A stretch of DNA of 64,000 bases from Wolfiporia cocos (Eukaryota > Basidiomycota > Agaricomycetes > Polyporales > Phaeolaceae), in contig JACCLO010000011.1 in the NCBI GenBank assembly GCA_029448655.1, positions 1,736,001 through 1,800,000 of the forward strand, in the 5' to 3' direction. Numbering within the stretch: the first letter of the stretch is position 1; each line of letters starts with the position of its first letter. Made by a program: the position numbers and the translations under genes. Shown here piece by piece: positions 46,502 to 58,479 of the stretch. The notes beneath the pieces are model-generated. The model made no database searches. It was not told where the DNA came from and saw only the letters and a program-made list of their open reading frames with translations.

Positions 46502-47947
46502 TTATTGCACTAGCCTACTTCTTGTGAGATGGTAGTCGACACTTCTTCTTGGCTGACCCACCTCGTTGTCAACTGGAGTTTGATGGACTTGCCTCAAATC
46601 GAGCAAACAGCGTGAAATGACGATTGATGATATCCTGTTCGGGAGATAATGGTCTCCCAACCCCTTTTTTGAGAATAAGACACATACGGGCAAATGAAGC
46701 TCGCAACGGTATTGTAGTATACCTATGATATTTTTTCAGCCATAATTGTATCCGAGAATCTTGCGTGCAAGATACGGACATTAGTTGCAAACATCACAAT
46801 GTCGAGGACGTTCAAGATCAGGAGCACTCTGCGAGTCATGACTACTCGTAGACTATTGTTCTAGCGACCCACGCACATGAAGTATTGGATTCCTAAGGAT
46901 ATAGAGTGCAAAATCGACAAGGTGTTCACTTTGACGCTGGAGCCCTACTCACCGTCTTGTCTGAACCGCACCGCTCCTGGGTTTCCTGAAACTGCTGTGC
47001 TGGTGGTCTTCACGACTCCTCTGGTGAAGAACACGATGGCAAACAATACGATCGCGTCGGATGTAACAAGACATAATCGCTCAACAATGGTTGCTATACG
47101 ATAGTACGCCAGGGTTAAACTCCGAATGAGTCTAGCATGCAAACTAGTGTCAATACCTCTAATGAAGCATATAAGTCTTGACTTTAATGGGCATGAGATG
47201 GATGCGTACTTTGTCATCGTTCCATAGGACACACGGTACGTAACATAGCACAGATCGTGTATCGGCGGTTCGTTCCATACATTGAACACGAATTCTGTGA
47301 AGGTGGCCTGATTGGTAATGGTTGGTATGAAGTTTGCACCCGACTTTAGGTTCTAAAAGGATCACTGACCGTGTCACCGAAGAATGGAACGAGTGCTAGA
47401 ACCGCGACCGCCGTTGCGTAAACGCGATTCCTGCCACTGATGGCGTAGACGCGCAGCGCCGAGAATGCTGTTGTGACATTAGAATGATGAAAGTGGACAT
47501 ATTCATATTTCGGAAGTGGACATACCAGCCCATGCTATGTATAGCATGAGAAATAGCACTTCACCTACTACATACATCGACGCACAACTGATACCCATGT
47601 TATTCACTTGCAAAGTACCATTTATACAGCTCACAGGATGCCCACCTCTAGTAGCAGTGTTAGCTCGTGAGAGATCATACTACCATCTCAAGTGTAGATA
47701 CTCACCGCGATCGTTGTCCACTGCAAGATTTGCAACATATTGAACAAGGCCCACAGGAGCGATACATATCGATTGAAATGGAATAATACAACAACAATAT
47801 TGATCTTGAAACTCCACACGAGCTTGATCTCTTGGTGTAACGTGAGAAAGTAGTCGTAAAAAATTAGCGCTGCGGTAAGCAAGTAAAACGATTTAGTATC
47901 CCAGCGATACCAGCAGTAGATGAGTGAAGCTCCCGACCGGATGACAT
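46502..47947 (-). CDS. DUF6533 seven-span membrane protein, copy 5
   Basis: Minus-strand family member. I start it at 47947 (MSSGRELHSSTA), with a 41-nt intron leading into ALIFYDYFLTLHQEIKLVWS; a Met at 48020 would read through that intron. Then NRYVSLLWALFNMLQILQW, MYVVGEVLFLMLYIAWA, AFSALRVYAISGRN, VAVLALVPFFGDT, RLCLVTSDAIVLFAIVFFTR, RVLLILNVLDIVMFATN and SSIVISRCLLDLRQVHQ, ending VDYHLTRSRLVQ at 46502. The N-terminal extracellular stretch present in copies 1-4 is shorter here. Splicing of the middle exons was not resolved to the base. Function unknown; a receptor-like topology is inferred. Confidence 0.72.
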
Positions 47948-50419
47948 CGCAACGCAATACTGGTACGCAGTCCTGGGTACAGTCACTCAATGTATTAAAC
48001 CGATCTGATGGAATCCACATTACTGTTGATGTATCTGCCCTGAGATTGTTGCGATGGCAGGACCAGACATACTGATCTACCTGAGGACCGTCGGTGTCGA
48101 AGGAGCGTGCTGATTCCTGGGCGTAGACCGCGTGTCAATCGTGCATAACGGGGGCATGCATTTTATATTCCTAACACCACAGCATACGCCGAATCCCGTC
48201 CGTGATGTGATGGCGCCTATACCGGGATGGTGCGGTGATACCTCTGAGCGGATGAGCGCCCCATTTGCTCGACCGTCGAGGTCTTAGGGTCAATACCGCT
48301 CATGCCCACTTGTGCCCGCTTCCCTTTCTTCACTTACTACGATTTCTGCTTCGATGGAATGTCACTAGAATGCCGTTGTACTGGTCTAGGCTGGCCAAGG
48401 CAATTTGTATCCTGGGAACCTTCGTATGTGGCCAGTTCACTTGATTCGGACACAATTGGGCACCGATAATGAGAATGAGCTCAGCCATCGAAGTGAGTAA
48501 GGATGGGAATGCCAGATACTGACCACTGTTAACGGATGTGAGCTTCCATATAATAGGGCAGTTAGTAGATGGTTGCATCATTGGGAATGACCATGTTTGA
48601 CTTTTCTTTTCAGCAGGCCGAATGCGGCAGATTGTCCCCGAGACGTTCCCTCCGTGAGACCCTTCGAGGTAGGCGAGCTCCAACGAGCGAACTAGGGCCG
48701 TCGAGCGGACATAGCTAACGTCCCGCACGATGCACTTCGACCACCACGGTGAGTATCGCATCACTGAATGTCAACCAGGATGTCGTAAGTGATAGACTCC
48801 GATAGAGCACCATATACCGTTTACCTGCTGTTGATAATTTGTACTCAGCAATCACAGCGAACTCACTGATTTGCCAAGGGCCGATGCCGTGTCCCATTGG
48901 CTCTACTACGAAGTCACTCAATTATTCTTGTCTGATCTCAATTCAGATATGCTGCTGTTCCTTGGTCCGTGAGAATGTAGCATTGGACCCGACCCAGTGA
49001 ACAGCAGTCGCGAACTGCAATAGTGTTGTCTGTTCAGCTTTAATCAATGCTCGGCGCCCCGCAGCGTTTCCAGCTGCAGAGCCCCAAACGTGCGCGTGAT
49101 CGATGATCGATTGAACTGAGATTACCATCTTCAGAAGGTCAGTGAAACCGCGGCCCGTAGTACCGCTTTCTGCTGCGTGCTCATCTTGCAAGGACCACCG
49201 TTGTCTCGCTGCCTTGGCCGCTGCTATCCTGTATTCCATCATACCACGGCAATTTATGAGCTCTGAGAGAATTGAACTGTTAATGTCTACTGGCTGACCC
49301 GTACTCTATTCTCCATACCTCGACTCGCGATACGAACCCGTTGCAATTCCCCTCTCCCGGACGTTCTCGCCTTCTTCATTGCCTTCATTGATGCGCCACG
49401 ATCGACCATAATATGGCAAACGTAGCGTTCAGTACAACGCACCCGTGCTTACGAAGATTCCCAGTGCACTGATTGATTGCGGGCTCTCCCGGAATGCCGT
49501 ATTTGCCGAACCTAAGTACAGAGCAAGCTCCACCTGGCCGGGAAGAGGATGATATGGACGACGGAATGGTGATTACAGGAGACTGCGATGTTGGCGCAGA
49601 CGCGTGATCAATGCATCAAGCTGCACCTGCCGTCGCGCGGGCAGGGTAGACGTGCGGGGTAACTGAACCACAACTCGCATTTTTCAGCCAACATAAATTA
49701 CGTATAAAGCAACATCATTTCAAAGCAGCATGCACGATACACGACGCATTCATGTCAAAAACACATTGCAAGGCACATGAATGTCAAACGGGTTTTCACG
49801 ACCATCAGCAGCAAGAGCTTTGAAGATGTAAAATTTGCTCCTCTGGCCTTTGATGCACGATATCGTCGACGACAGTAACGCCGCAGAGAGCAGTCAGAAA
49901 GATCAAGCCCCACACATCTGCATCAACTTTGTCTCACTTTCAGATGCAGCTGGTTTAGCTAGGCGATCATGAATTACACTTCCTCGCTTTCCTTGAGAAG
50001 CAATTTCCCGTCGTCGGCGGCGGCGGGCCCCCCAATCACTTTGATGGCGTTCCTGAGGTCGTAGGTCCCCAGCATCTCAGCCGTTTCCCGCCGCCAATAC
50101 CCAATACTCCTTCAATGATAACTGCTTGTCGTAGCTGGAAACGTGTTTCGACGATACGACGATCCGTGTGGCGGAACCCGGTCTGCGCTATAGCTATGGA
50201 TCCGAATTGTAGCGATGCGCACGTCATTTTCGGCAACCATCCGCAACATCCAGCCATTCAATAGACCACTACCGTACGTGACAATTGCACCCGCTCGCGA
50301 AATCGCTCGTTTGAATGAGCCACTTGGGACTAACAGTGTGCCGCGTTTGAATAATAGGAGTACATACACAACGCCCCACAGGGTGATTCTATCCTAATGA
50401 TATGACACCAGGTGAACAA
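47948..50419. other. 2.5 kb without a supported gene
   Basis: Three minus-strand open frames (48330-48764, 48715-48921, 48943-49242) follow one another and could be exons of an unknown or decayed gene. One has a hydrophobic segment (LAFPSLLTSMAELILIIGAQ). I could not join them convincingly or match them to a family. The rest shows nothing. Confidence 0.4.
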
Positions 50420-52137
50420 TTACTCGTACAGCCACTCCGGTGATGAATATGTCGACGCGACGAGAGCAGGATGTGTGTTCTCCCACTCCCTCTGCCACTC
50501 CGCTAACCGCGCCATCAGATCAGCCCATTCGTCCTCCGTCTCAATTCCTGCCAGCCATCGCTCTTGTTCACCCAGCTTTCCCGCTCTCTTCCACGCTCGC
50601 AAAAGGAGCGGCGCCTGTGATCTCGATGCGCGCCTCCAGGGCTCGACATATTTTCTCCCATCATCAGGGATCGCGCCGTTTTTCTTGAGATAATCAACGA
50701 GGCTGTCTTGATAGTCCTGAGCCTCCGTGTCGCCATCGACAAGCCTGTGTCCCTCGTAATATGGATCATATCCCCGCGCGGTGACCGACCGCTCGCGGGA
50801 GATGAGGTCGTTCAGCATCTCGTCGTGGGACGGGAGTAGCGACGCGTTCGCTAGTGCGTGGGCGACGATCTGTCCCTGCGCGAAATCAGATGGGCAATTC
50901 GCGATGAGCACCGGCAAACCGATGAAGGTGAGCGCCGTAGGCGGTACCGTAGGTGCGAGAGAGAAGATGTGCTGATACAAGGGGAATATGTAGCGCAAAT
51001 TAGTCGTCAGTGTTTGTGCCGTTGATGAGTTGAAGCTTGTGGCGGGATCTGTGAGTAGGACAGATGACTGCGGGGAACTGAGGAACGGTACTCGAAATTC
51101 GTAGCCCGTCCCCAAGAGAATCGCATCGACGTCAAACAATTCTGTGCCGTCCTCAAAGACCACCGAGTAATTTGTTAAGTACGCAATTGGCGGTTTGGGA
51201 ATCACCCTTGTGTCAGGTGCCGTCTCCTTAGTCTCTCTGATTGACTGATATACCTGCACAAGTACATCGGTTTGTATATAGCCCCACAAGAGAAAACCAC
51301 AGCACTTACCACTCGCGCAAGAGGCTCGATTTGCTGAGCCATGTCTCTACCGCTGGCACCGGAGCCCACAACAATGACACTCAGATTGGCAAACTTCTCA
51401 GGTTCGCGATAATATACGGAGTGCAGAATCTGCCGCGCGGGGTTCCCCCGCTGACTGTTAGCAAGCCAACCCTTCGTGCCATCCCACGTCGGGTAGTGTG
51501 GATAGTGGTTGTGCCCATTCGCCACTATCAAGTGATCAAATGTGCGACGAATTACAACCTCGTCTTCGTCTTCTCCGTGTTGCGCATGGATCTCGACATG
51601 CCAGTCGCCCGTGCCATCATGGGCGTGCCACTTCGCAAACACAACCGTATGATTCAGGTTGATATGTGGCGTCAAGTTATAATGTGCCGCAAAGTCAACA
51701 TGGTAATTGAGTACCGCCTCCCAGTCTGGGTAAAGCGACGTTCCAGGCGGGAACGGGAAGTGTGGATACGTCATCGTCGGATGCGGTGTGTTGGTATGCA
51801 GGCGCGGGTAGAGCGGCGTCTCGGGCACCTCTGGCGGTTCGACATGATAGCCTGGCGGGTCGGGGAGCCATACACCGCCGACAGCGCGCCGCTGTTCGTA
51901 CAGAACCACTTCCCAGTCTTCTCTAGTAGACTCTGGGAGGTCTAGAATCGCTTTGAGCACACCTAGCCCGGCACTGCCCGCGCCTACAATGGCTATGGAC
52001 TTCGTTGGCTCCGTAGGCGGTGGCTCCACTGAGTCATGCACGAATGCGTCATGCAAGACATTGAGCGTAGATTGTGGCCTGTCCCAGAACCCGGAGAGGG
52101 GTAGGAGAGAGAGAACGAGCTGCAGGACGTTCACCAT
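50420..52137 (-). CDS. Flavin-containing monooxygenase A
   Basis: FAD- and NADPH-dependent monooxygenase of the FMO/Baeyer-Villiger-like class. Two exons (52137-51310, 51253-50420) encode 553 aa. A hydrophobic N-terminus (MVNVLQLVLSLLPLSGFW) probably anchors it in the ER membrane. The FAD Rossmann motif GAGSAG is at 52-57, the NADPH Rossmann motif GSGASG at 258-263, and the LGTGY motif (ATGY class) at 323-327. TNTPHPTMTYPHFPFPPG and NLTPHINLNHTVVFAKW are shared with monooxygenase B at 56561. The single phase-0 intron follows LARV in both. A 37-bp tandem duplicate lies upstream (52429-52502). Substrate unknown; the neighbouring dehydrogenase suggests a linked oxidation step, which is inference. 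Confidence 0.92.
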
Positions 52138-52428
52138 GGTAAGGGAAGGTAAGCCGCGGTGGTCAGGCTGCAGCCCTGCGTATGGGAAGCAGGAAGTGCT
52201 TCGCCGATGATTTGTACTCTGTCACGGCAGGACGGCAGCCATGGCTAGGCCATGGATGCGCCTGAAACCGCTTGTCTGGGAGTGAAATGGCGCGATGTTC
52301 TGAGGATCAGCTTCTCAGCCGGCAGTCGCGGGGCGAGTCTGTGGCTGAAAGTCCGGATCTAAGACTTTGAAACACACCGTGCGGTTCTGACAGTTGGTTT
52401 AGCGAGACCGTAAAAAGCACAAGTTTAC

Positions 52429-52502
52429 ATTGGATCTGCAAGTAAAGACTCTCGACGCGCTTGCAATTGGATCTGCAAGTAAATACGCCCGACGCGCTTG
52501 TA
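52429..52502. repeat. 37-bp tandem duplication
   Basis: Two adjacent 37-bp units beginning ATTGGATCTGCAAGTAAA and ending GACGCGCTTG plus two bases, differing at a few positions, about 290 bp upstream of monooxygenase A. Could be a duplicated regulatory site. Confidence 0.65.
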
Positions 52503-52989
52503 TTCGGAAAGGCTGCACTTACCAACGATCAATGCTCGACTATATGGTAGCTTCCCTTCTTGGTGGACCTCAGTGCATGCTGCCTTCTTGCGAATGTATT
52601 GGTCAGATGGCGCGATAACATATTATTGCTGACTAAAACTTGAAGGAAGCCGCTTCTGGGTAAATTTGATTATACTAGAGGTCCTGTGCGGAGCGCTCAA
52701 GCTGGCACACAACCTTGGGATCACTGATCCAACTTTCCCATCTTAGAGGAAATTTGAAGCGGCCGAGTGATCTGAAGACATTGCATGGGGACTACGGACG
52801 CCGACGGCAGCGCGCGAGAGGGTCGCGGTGAAAGAAGCTCAGGGCCAACCCACTGAGAATCTTGAACTTTATTCTTTTCTTCGGGATTATTTGCTCCAGC
52901 TGGGATTTGCAACCTCGCTGGTCTGGGCAGGTGGTGGAAGACGAAGGAAATGAGTGCGAAAGCACCATGATAGTGTCCATTGCTGGACA

Positions 52990-53225
52990 ATAATCATATC
53001 GCACAACAGCCACCACATTCACCTACGGATCAACTACGTGTCGATACTACATTACATTGCGTGCTATATCGTGAGAATATTTCCGGATTATAGTGAGGCA
53101 ATAAGGCGATACATAAACAGCGATCACACAACAAGCTTCACAGCTGGAGCTGTGGCATGGGTATGCATGAATCCTTGTATGATCATGATGACGGTACTAC
53201 CGGAGTGGCAGCGGCGTGAGGGACG
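52990..53225 (+). pseudogene. Possible DUF6533 relic
   Basis: The plus-strand frame reads HLRINYVSILHYIACYIVRI, then AVAWVCMNPCMIMMTVLPEW. These resemble, in the right order, the NRYVSLLWALFNMLQILQW and CIAMNVIPQILMMTILVVW blocks of copies 5 and 2. The defining YDxxLTxxxEV block is not visible and no start or end can be set. Weak evidence. Confidence 0.28.
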
Positions 53226-54680
53226 TCCGACTCATTGCTGCCTGATGACGTTGATGACATCGTAGTGTCCGTACTGGACCTCTAGAGATCAGAGAATTTG
53301 AGACGAGCATCAGTATTGCCATTCCGGCGGTACATCTGTTTCGCAGCTCACCCTCGTCGGCAGCTCAGTGAGCTGCACTTCGCGTGACTCCGTCAGGGGC
53401 GCTGGTGGCACCATAGGGGTATTAAGCAGGATTTGAATCGTCGACAATATCGAGTTCGAGGTCGGTAGCATTCCCGTATGATGTTAGCTATAGGTAGTTC
53501 TGAGACATGCAGCAAGAGGCGATCCCTGTTAACATCACGGCTCCAGCACCATCGGTTAGCCAGCTCCATACATGCGTAGCGGATGACACTGCTGAGTGTG
53601 AAGCGCTGAAACGCGGTCACGTGACTGTGCTATTACCGCAAGCGCGCATGATGATGCGGAGCTCCTGCGGGCCGAAGCCGAAAGACTTATCCAGTGACCT
53701 TAGTGGGGATGGGCAACCCCGCCTAGAAATGTGTCCTGAGCTTATCACGTCGGAGTCTGAACCACCTACCCAATGTGGTATTTAGATGCCGAGACTGCGA
53801 ATGTGGCGCTATTGACGCTGGTACTAGCCTGTACCGGCGCCGGTACCTAAGCACCACTGTAGACACGGCTATGTACTGCAACGTTCATTCAAGATGTAAG
53901 CTACGTAGATGCTCAAGATATAATGAAACATACAATGAGCCCTTGATATCTTTGTCAGTTCTTTCCAGCGACTCCTCGACGATATCGAGCCATCAAACGC
54001 GACGTGGCGGCGTTCGCATCCCAGTTAGGAAGGCAGGTACATTCATACCACTGGCACATAAATATTCTGCACCTCACAAGTACATTCATTCTGTAGGTAG
54101 GTAATAATCTAAGAGCGCTTTCTTGATAGTGTAGTTTCGACCTGAGCGATCTGAGGGTCCTATCGATTTTCACATCATGATTGGCAAGCATTCTAAATCA
54201 TACTCCCATACATTGATGGATTGGTATCTCCTCCTTCAACAGTGATCTACAGCAAAAACCTAGTACACAGATTGATTCTGTTTGCCTTTCCGCAGAAATC
54301 GTTGGGAACACATTTCCGTTAAACTGTCTTGTAGTTGCAGTGTGCCATGCGCGATGTACGAAATTGTACAGTACAGATTTTATCTCAAAATTCTGTTCCG
54401 AAGAAATTGATGTATTCAATGTTCTGAGAAATACACCCCACTGACACAAGGCATGAATGTTTTTATCTGAGGAGCCTTTACATTGATACCGTCGCGCTCT
54501 GCGCGCCAAGCCCGTGCCGCAGTGAGAGCTGCCCGGCATGTACTGTGGCGTGTGATAGACGCCGGACATCCGGAATTTGCCGCTCCCCTACGGTTGCCCC
54601 TCCCCAACCTTAGCAAACAAGCACGGTGCCATGGATGAAATTGGCCTTCTCTATCTATCTACAGCCCGTCCTGAACAGCT

Positions 54681-55749
54681 ATGGCGAAAGTAGCGATCGT
54701 TACAGGTGCATCCTCTGGTATGGACTGTTGTACTAAGCCGTGGCGATCAGGCTACTGATGAAACGATAGGAATTGGTCGCACGAGTGCAATCGCACTGTC
54801 TAAGGCTGGGTGGTCTATCGCCTTGTTTGCGAGACGGATAGATAGCCTCTTGGAGACGAAGTCCCTGTGCGCAGATCCCGAACGAATTCTTGCAGTGCAG
54901 GGAGATGTTACGAACGAGGAAGACGTGAAGAATCTGTTTAAAGCAACAGTTGACAAGTTTGGTGGGTGTGGTGTTCATTTCGTGGTCTGATTATGTGCTT
55001 ATTTCATGCTGCAGGTCGTCTAGACTTGCTCTTCAACGTAATGTCTCACTACACTAGTTAAGAGCTGAAGCCAACCTCGCTTTCAGAATGCCGGCATCAG
55101 CGCAAAGCAGATACCTATTGAAGATCTCCCATTATCCAAGTTTCAGGAGATCGTGAATGTAAACTTAGTTGGCACTTTCCTTTGCACCCGCGAGGCCGTG
55201 CGTATCTTCAAGTCGCAATCTCCTCAGGGTGGTAAGTGATGTGCTGTCTATGGCACCGTTGCTGGACGTCTGATTCCTGCAGGTCGCATCATCAACAATG
55301 GGTCGATCTCCGCCTACACACCCCGTCCGCACTCGGCGCCATATACGGCAACGAAACACGCGGTGCTCGGAATGACGAAGTCGACATTGCTCGACGGCCG
55401 CAACTTCAACATCACCTGCACCCAGATTGATATTGGCGCGTCCCGCTTATTGCAATTCAGCCAAAACCAATGGTTGTGCTTACGCTAGTCTGTACAGGTA
55501 ATGCGCAGACAGATATGGCTGGCAGCCATTCTGCGGGGGCGCTGCAGCCGAATGGTCAGACTATCCCTGAACAGATGATGGATGTGACGCATGTCGGGGA
55601 GGCAGTCGCGTACATTGCCGGTTTACCTCACGAGGTTACCGTATTGACATTCAACATAATGTGAGTGTCATTCCCGCGAATCATGAAGATGCTAAAGTCT
55701 TTGGGTCTGTAACAGGGCCACCGGGATGCCGTTCGTCGGAAGAGGGTAA
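54681..55749 (+). CDS. Short-chain dehydrogenase/reductase
   Basis: Classical SDR oxidoreductase, NAD(P)-dependent. Seven exons (54681-54717, 54770-54961, 55015-55037, 55087-55231, 55283-55435, 55498-55660, 55716-55749) join to 248 aa, the standard length. It carries the cofactor motif TGASSGIG split by intron 1, a LFNNAG motif split by intron 3, [14 protein letters not shown], a catalytic Ser in [14 protein letters not shown], and YTATK as YxxxK. Arg residues after strand 2 (FARRID) favour NADP. It starts directly with MAKVAIVTG, so probably cytosolic. The fifth intron has no usable GT donor and appears to be GC-AG (ATTG|gcgcgt). Lies between two monooxygenases. Substrate unknown. Confidence 0.9.
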
Positions 55750-56560
55750 ATTGTTCATTGTAGTTCATGTGGAAAGGCTTTCTAGGATTAAGACACTGCT
55801 TTTGAATTGAGCCGCGTCGTAGCTCTGCCTATAAGCGTTTTGTGCGGTAAGACGTATTCTCATCACTATATCAACCGCAGCTTCATGGAGATGCGGAACT
55901 GAATACGAGACCCATCAGCACTGAGTCTTTCCCTCGGTCTCTACGTGCCTGGTATTTTCATATATCTCGGCCGCCTCGATATGCTCGAAAATGTCTCTCA
56001 TGTAGTATACCAGCATGGCACCAATATCCGGTGCTTTACCAATCGCTTGCGCCACATTGGTTCCTGCCTGCTCCCTCTTTCCCTCGCAGCTCCCACCATG
56101 ATCGTATTCACACAGAAGCCTGCACGTGCCTTGTTTATCTGCCCGCTATTGGAAGTACAAATTCGCAAGAACATGCCTTCTTTGCGTGTCCCGAGGGTGG
56201 GAACAACGAGCCTTCGCAGCATTTCATGGCTGCCGGTTGAGAGCCGCAATATTGCCTCAAAATGTAAGTCTATGTCTTTTGATCCTGTGGTAGCACCGTC
56301 CGCTCGAAACCTTCATCCTTGCCATTAGCGACTCAGTCCGAGTGTTGCGTGCGAGCTCAAATCGGCTCCGAGCTAGTGACCATCCTCCAGTTTTGAGAGC
56401 GCGCTGTGTGGGTGCCTTGTGATGAGGTGGCGACATTTTGGTTCAAGAAGTGCCGGATGCATGTTCGGCTAGTCCCCGCTTCTTCGCCGATATCGAGTAC
56501 AAATGGACAACGAGGCTCCGAGTATGTGCGCGGCTGCCGCTTAGCTTCCTCCCCCCTCCT
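55750..56560. other. Intergenic, promoter of monooxygenase B
   Basis: No gene recognised. Overlapping frames near 55945-56328 have no family features. An in-frame Met at 56438 would lengthen monooxygenase B by 41 residues; I do not use it because monooxygenase A aligns from the Met at 56561. Confidence 0.5.
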
Positions 56561-58289
56561 ATGGTGAATATCCTACAGCTCGTTTTCTCGGTGGTCTCTC
56601 TGGTCTCATTCTGGAGAAGGCCCGAAGATGTATTTGAGTCGCTGCATGATGGATATGCACACTTAGCTGTCGACCCCTCGCCCGAGGTGACGAAGTCGAT
56701 AGCTATCGTAGGCGCAGGCAGCGCAGGGCTCGGCGCGCTGAAGGCCCTGCTCGACCTCCCAGAGGCGGTCCGAGAAGGGTGGGAGATCGTGCTATACGAA
56801 GCGCGGCGTGACGTCGGCGGGCTGTGGCTGGCTGACCCGCCGGGCTACGAGCCCACGCCGCCAAACGTGCCCGAGACGCCGATGTACCCCAGGGTCCACA
56901 CGAACACGCCGCACACGACCATGACATACCCGCATTTCCCATTCCGCCCAGGAACGCCACTCTACCCGTCATGGGAGCACGTCCAGACGTATCATGCTGA
57001 CTACGCTGCACATTACAACTTGACGCCGTATATCAACTTGAATCATACCGTCGTTTTCGCGAAGTGGCACAGCCATGATGGGACGGGCGACTGGCACGTA
57101 GAAACTCATGCGCAACATGGCAATCCAGGAGGCGAGATTGTGATCAGGCGCACCTTTGATCATCTGGTTGTGGCGGTCGGGCATAACCGCTTCCCGCACA
57201 TACCGACGTGGGAGGGGACAGACGGATGGCTGACAAATACGCCCGCCGACTCACCCACGCGAGAGATCGTGCACTCTGTGTACTATCGCGAACCCGCCAA
57301 ATACGCAAACATGACTGTCATAATGGTTGGCTCTGGAACGAGCGCGAGAGATATTGCTCAGCAAATCGAGCCTCTTGCTCGAGTGGTAAGTCAGCTTGTT
57401 TATCTTGGCAGATTCCCGAGCAACAGCTTACCTTGATATCCTCATGAATTAGGTCTACCAATCCGTAAAGGATGGCAAACCTACCGCACCAGATACCACC
57501 GTAATCCCGAAACCGGCGATATCGTATTTCACAAACGACTTTATTGTGTTTGAGGATGGCACTGCTCTGTACGACGTGGATGCAGTCATCCTCGCCACAG
57601 GATATGATTTGCGCGTACCGTTCCTTAGCGAGCCGCAGTCGTCTGTTATGCTCACAGACGCTTCTCCCGATGTCAACTGCACAACTGCACCCACGCTTAC
57701 TGACAACCTGCGGTACATCTTCCCACTGTACCAACAAATATTCAATCTCGCACCTACCATGCCCCCTACGGCGCTCACGTTCGTTGGGTTGCCCATGCTG
57801 ACGTCGCAATGCCCCACGGACTACGCGCAGGGATTGCTGATCTCGCACGCGTTTGCAAATGAGTCGCTGCTCCCGTCCCGTGAGGAGATGCTCCAAAATA
57901 CCGTCGAACGCGAGGAGGCGCTCAGAGCAAAAGGCGTCGACCCATACTATGATGGACACCGCATGGTGCTCAGCGACACAGAACCAAACGGATATCAGGA
58001 CAACCTCATCGAGTATCTGAAGCAACAGGGCGCGATCCCAGACGATGGCCAGAAATATGTGGAGGAGTGGAGATGGTTCGCAAGAGCGAATGCGCCGTTG
58101 CTTGTTCGAGCGTGGAAGAGGGTCCAGAAACTGGAAGAAGAGGATGAATGGATTGCAGGGATTGAAACTGAGGAGGAATGGGCTGACTTGATGGTGCGAT
58201 TGGCTCACTGGCAAAGTGAGTGGGAACGCGAGCATCCTAGTCCACTTGGTTCATCGGACATAGTGCCGAACGAATGGCTGTACGGATAG
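56561..58289 (+). CDS. Flavin-containing monooxygenase B
   Basis: Paralogue of monooxygenase A with the same length (553 aa), the same single phase-0 intron after LARV (57386-57452) and clear similarity throughout. It has the N-terminal hydrophobic anchor MVNILQLVFSVVSLVSFW, FAD motif GAGSAG at 51-56, NADPH motif GSGTSA at about 257-262 (last Gly replaced by Ala), and LATGY at 322-326. The shared blocks HTTMTYPHFPFRPGTPLYP and AGIETEEEWADLM support recent common origin. It lies on the opposite strand to A, so the pair is head to head around the SDR gene. Substrate unknown. Confidence 0.92.
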
Positions 58290-58479
58290 AATGCTTCGGC
58301 CCTCGTGTTTATCTGATCGCGTACTGGCTCTTGTATCATCTGATTGTCGTCAAGCATTGCTGTACCAAGAGTGATGAGATTTATAGCGGAATGTGTTCTG
58401 AAAATACATCTATGACACCCAGTCTGTCGAGCTTTAGCCAAGACGAGCGACCATGGCCTCTGAGGTGAACAACGGTCGT

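Larger units (their letters stand above)
52138..54680. other. Intergenic with a possible DUF6533 relic
   Basis: Divergent gap between monooxygenase A and the SDR gene. Contains the tandem duplicate at 52429-52502 and a doubtful DUF6533 relic at about 52990-53225. No intact gene recognised. Confidence 0.5.

Noticed and set aside
56438..56560. Upstream Met adding 41 residues to monooxygenase B
   Set aside because: The paralogue aligns from the Met at 56561, which opens the hydrophobic anchor; the extension has no counterpart.
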